From contig JALOMD010000443.1 in NCBI GenBank assembly GCA_025455595.1, forward strand, positions 1 to 7,650: a stretch of 7,650 nucleotides of DNA. The letters are read 5' to 3'. Each line of letters begins with the position of its first letter. The stretch's first letter is position 1. The notes under the pieces are model-generated. The model worked only from the letters and a program-made list of their open reading frames with translations. It did not search any database and had not been told where the DNA came from. The DNA comes from Cytophagales bacterium. GTDB lineage: Bacteria > Bacteroidota > Bacteroidia > Cytophagales > 172606-1. Shown here in pieces: positions 6,438-7,650 of the stretch. The position numbers were made by a program, and so were the translations under genes.

Positions 6438-6470
6438 AAGCGTTTTAGGCAAAAATTGCCCAAAACGCTT
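6438..6470. repeat. Palindromic repeat, copy 3
   Basis: Left arm AAGCGTTTTAGGC (6438-6450), 7-nt loop AAAAATT, right arm GCCCAAAACGCTT (6458-6470). Thirteen positions pair with one A/C mismatch, which becomes a U-G pair in minus-strand RNA. It is the longest and best-preserved of the three copies. It lies about 90 nt before the SMI1/KNR4 start codon and overlaps the place where that gene's upstream promoter element would fall. Confidence 0.75.
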
Positions 6471-6484
6471 GACTTTTCTCTGTA

Positions 6485-6492
6485 TATCTTTG
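6485..6492 (+). promoter_or_regulatory. Candidate -7 promoter element for the SMI1/KNR4 gene
   Basis: TATCTTTG matches the Bacteroidota -7 consensus TAnnTTTG exactly. No well-spaced -33 element is seen: the nearest TTG (6469-6471) is only 13 bases upstream, against the usual 17-23. If used, transcription would start near 6499 and leave a leader of about 58 nt containing the heptanucleotide array. Confidence 0.35.
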
Positions 6493-6513
6493 CTGAAGGC
6501 ACAAGGTTGGCAA

Positions 6514-6552
6514 ACTGATCACTTACGACCTGCGACTCACCACTTATCACCC
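6514..6552. repeat. Degenerate heptanucleotide array, 5 units
   Basis: Successive 7-mers read ACTGATC, ACTTACG, ACCTGCG, ACTCACC and ACTTATC, then a partial ACCC. Every unit begins with AC. The array stops 4 nt before the SMI1/KNR4 ATG, so it would form most of that gene's translation-initiation region. It has the same period as the array at 475-505 but a different unit. Confidence 0.55.
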
Positions 6553-6556
6553 AAGA

Positions 6557-7270
6557 ATGATAGAAACCCTCCGAGAGAAATTCGACCTGCTCCGCCACTT
6601 GGACAAAAACCGGAAGTTGCTCGGAGCCGCCAGCCACCGCTACCTTTCGCATCCGGTCGGCGACGAGGCCGTGCTGGACTTCGAGATTCGCACGGGCATC
6701 GAACTGCCGCATGAGTACAGCGAGTTCATCCGTCAAATAGGTACGGGAATGGGGCCGGGCCACGGACTGTATCCGTTTGCAAACATCGGGGTGACCGACA
6801 GCGTGGAACGCCGGTCTGGCTGGGTGGAAGAAGTGCAGCGAAACAATCACAAACCCCAAGATTTCCTGGTGCCCAGTTTCGAAGAAATGACCACCGCCCA
6901 CGTGGAAAAATACATCGAACGATGGCAGGCCAGCGACCAAGGTTACCAGTACGGTGTGGCACCGCTCATGGGTTCGTTCAGAGGCGGCCTGATCATTTCA
7001 AACGACGGCTCCAACTGCTGCCACGTTATCATACACAAAGGCGAGTTGGCAGGCACCATCTGGAGTGTGTCATTCGACGAGTTCGATGCCGTTCCCGAAG
7101 GGGTGATCATCGTCAAAAACGCCAAGACAGAGATTTCCCGCTTCGGTTGGGTGCAGCAAAGCGGCGGCGATCTGTTCTTTTCGCCGCGTCCGCACACGTT
7201 TTACAAATGGGTGAACCGCTGGGCGGATACGTACATAGAGGCGGCGCGAAAGCTGCAAAGTGGGTTTTGA
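6557..7270 (+). CDS. SMI1/KNR4 (SUKH) family protein
   Basis: This 237-residue protein has no signal peptide or membrane segment, so it is probably cytoplasmic. The SMI1/KNR4 pattern is visible: ELPHEYSEFIRQIGTG at 49-64 with GPGHGLYPF just after, then GGLIISNDGSNCCHVIIHKG at 143-162 and GTIWSV at 166-171. The C-terminal tail carries aromatic residues at 215-226 (FYKWVNRWADTY). In bacteria this superfamily is often the immunity partner of polymorphic or contact-dependent toxins, though many members are uncharacterised. No toxin gene is in the window, so an immunity role is only a possibility. The ATG at 6557 is the first in frame that gives the domain; no Shine-Dalgarno sequence is seen. The dodecin gene follows after 112 nt with its own promoter, so the two are probably not one operon. 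Confidence 0.85.
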   Translation: MIETLREKFDLLRHLDKNRKLLGAASHRYLSHPVGDEAVLDFEIRTGIELPHEYSEFIRQIGTGMGPGHGLYPFANIGVTDSVERRSGWVEEVQRNNHKPQDFLVPSFEEMTTAHVEKYIERWQASDQGYQYGVAPLMGSFRGGLIISNDGSNCCHVIIHKGELAGTIWSVSFDEFDAVPEGVIIVKNAKTEISRFGWVQQSGGDLFFSPRPHTFYKWVNRWADTYIEAARKLQSGF

Positions 7271-7293
7271 AAAGTACAATAAAATATGGTGTT

Positions 7294-7325
7294 TTTGCAA
7301 TTTTTGGACGAAAACCGTATCTTTC
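7294..7325 (+). promoter_or_regulatory. Bacteroidota-type promoter of the dodecin gene
   Basis: TTTG (7294-7297) is followed after exactly 20 bases by TATCTTTC (7318-7325), seven of eight positions of TAnnTTTG counting the two free ones. The spacing falls in the usual 17-23 range. Transcription would start near 7332, giving a leader of about 50 nt before the dodecin start. Confidence 0.6.
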
Positions 7326-7382
7326 GGATCAGGCCAGTTGTGGACTCAAGCAGAAAATTTTTTGTTCCACTCCTAAATTCTG

Positions 7383-7589
7383 ATGCTTATGTCCGTCGCC
7401 AGAGTCACCGAAATCATTGCATCTTCGAGCAAAAGCTTCGAAGATGCGGTTCAAGTGGGAGTTGCCCGCGCCACCGAAACCTTGGAAAACGTAAAAAACG
7501 CGTGGGTGAAAGACATGAAGGTGGTGGTTGAAAACAACAAAATCACCGAATACCGCGTCGTGATGAAAGTCACGTTTGTCTTGAAGTGA
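7383..7589 (+). CDS. Dodecin family protein
   Basis: Dodecins are small proteins that assemble into hollow 12-subunit spheres and store or buffer flavins or, in some members, coenzyme A; they act in the cytoplasm. The 68-residue product is the normal length, with the family outline in order: VARVTEIIASSSKSFEDAV (5-23), a helix with ARATETL (28-34), W41 in AWVKD, and the strands VVVENNKITEYRVVMKVTFVLK to the end. Translation may instead start at the second ATG (7389), since many relatives begin MSVA. By eye, R58 in EYRV stands where flavin-binding dodecins have glutamine (EYQV), and W41 is two positions later than their flavin-stacking tryptophan, so the ligand is uncertain. The gene has its own promoter and a terminator, so it is probably monocistronic. 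Confidence 0.95.
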   Translation: MLMSVARVTEIIASSSKSFEDAVQVGVARATETLENVKNAWVKDMKVVVENNKITEYRVVMKVTFVLK

Positions 7590-7605
7590 ATCGCCGTTGC
7601 CAAGA

Positions 7606-7648
7606 CACGAAACCCCTCTTGTTCAGCAACGGCGGGGTTTTGTGTTTT
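7606..7648 (+). terminator. Intrinsic terminator of the dodecin gene
   Basis: CACGAAACCCC (7606-7616) pairs over 11 positions, one of them G-U, with GGGGTTTTGTG (7634-7644), around a 17-nt loop, and four T follow. It starts 17 nt after the stop codon. A competing 9-bp pairing, CGCCGTTGC (7592-7600) with GCAACGGCG (7626-7634), shares the last base. The T-tract is cut short by the window edge. Confidence 0.75.
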
Positions 7649-7650
7649 AG

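Larger units (their letters stand above)
5649..6556. other. Non-coding divergent intergenic region with dense secondary structure
   Basis: About 900 nt separate the divergent SusC and SMI1/KNR4 starts. The short open frames here (for example 5657-5863, 5915-6112 and 5995-6189 on the plus strand) show no family likeness or plausible initiation site. The stretch holds leader hairpins (5717-5752, 5764-5781), tandem TGTGA half-sites (5959-5995), two AT-rich palindromes (6162-6191, 6195-6211), nested inverted repeats (6332-6431), a palindromic repeat copy (6438-6470) and a heptanucleotide array (6514-6552). No convincing promoter for SusC was found on the minus strand. Confidence 0.65.

Noticed and set aside
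6314..6940. Minus-strand open frame of 208 codons overlapping SMI1/KNR4
   Set aside because: Most of it is antisense to the SMI1/KNR4 gene, and the remainder runs through the palindromic repeat; no family likeness.

Overview
The window looks like a chromosomal segment of a Bacteroidota bacterium, most likely of the Cytophagales/Spirosomataceae type. This is inferred from an outer-membrane SusC/SusD nutrient-uptake pair, the absence of Shine-Dalgarno sequences before every start codon, a -33/-7 promoter of the Bacteroidota form (TTTG, about 20 nt, then TAnnTTTG) before the last gene, and GC-rich coding regions separated by AT-richer, repeat-laden gaps. The exact genus cannot be read from the sequence.

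Layout from left to right. Positions 1-513 hold no credible gene. They carry a cluster of inverted repeats, including a long 21-bp hairpin at 285-337 that probably marks the 3' end of the minus-strand operon. On the minus strand follow a SusD/RagB-family lipoprotein (514-2226) and, transcribed before it, a SusC/RagA-family TonB-linked outer-membrane transporter (2350-5648). The SusC gene is broken by a single-base frameshift at about 4047-4049; restoring one base gives a normal protein of about 1099 residues. The 123 nt between the two genes hold one copy of a palindromic repeat that also occurs at 166-194 and 6438-6470.

Positions 5649-6556 form a non-coding region of about 900 nt between divergently transcribed units. 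It holds a strong hairpin in the probable SusC leader, tandem TGTGA half-sites, two AT-rich palindromes, nested inverted repeats and a third repeat copy. On the plus strand come an SMI1/KNR4 (SUKH)-family protein (6557-7270) and a dodecin (7383-7589) with its own promoter and a terminator at the window's right edge.

Functionally, SusC and SusD would form a pedal-bin complex: the SusD lipoprotein lid captures a glycan or other oligomer at the surface, and the SusC barrel imports it using TonB energy. No enzyme, sigma/anti-sigma pair or hybrid sensor lies in the window, so the substrate is unknown. The SMI1/KNR4 protein and the dodecin have no evident link to the transporter or to each other. 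I found no clear new multi-gene system. The most notable signals are the SusC frameshift, the dispersed palindrome family, two degenerate heptanucleotide arrays that abut gene ends, and the structured divergent intergenic region.
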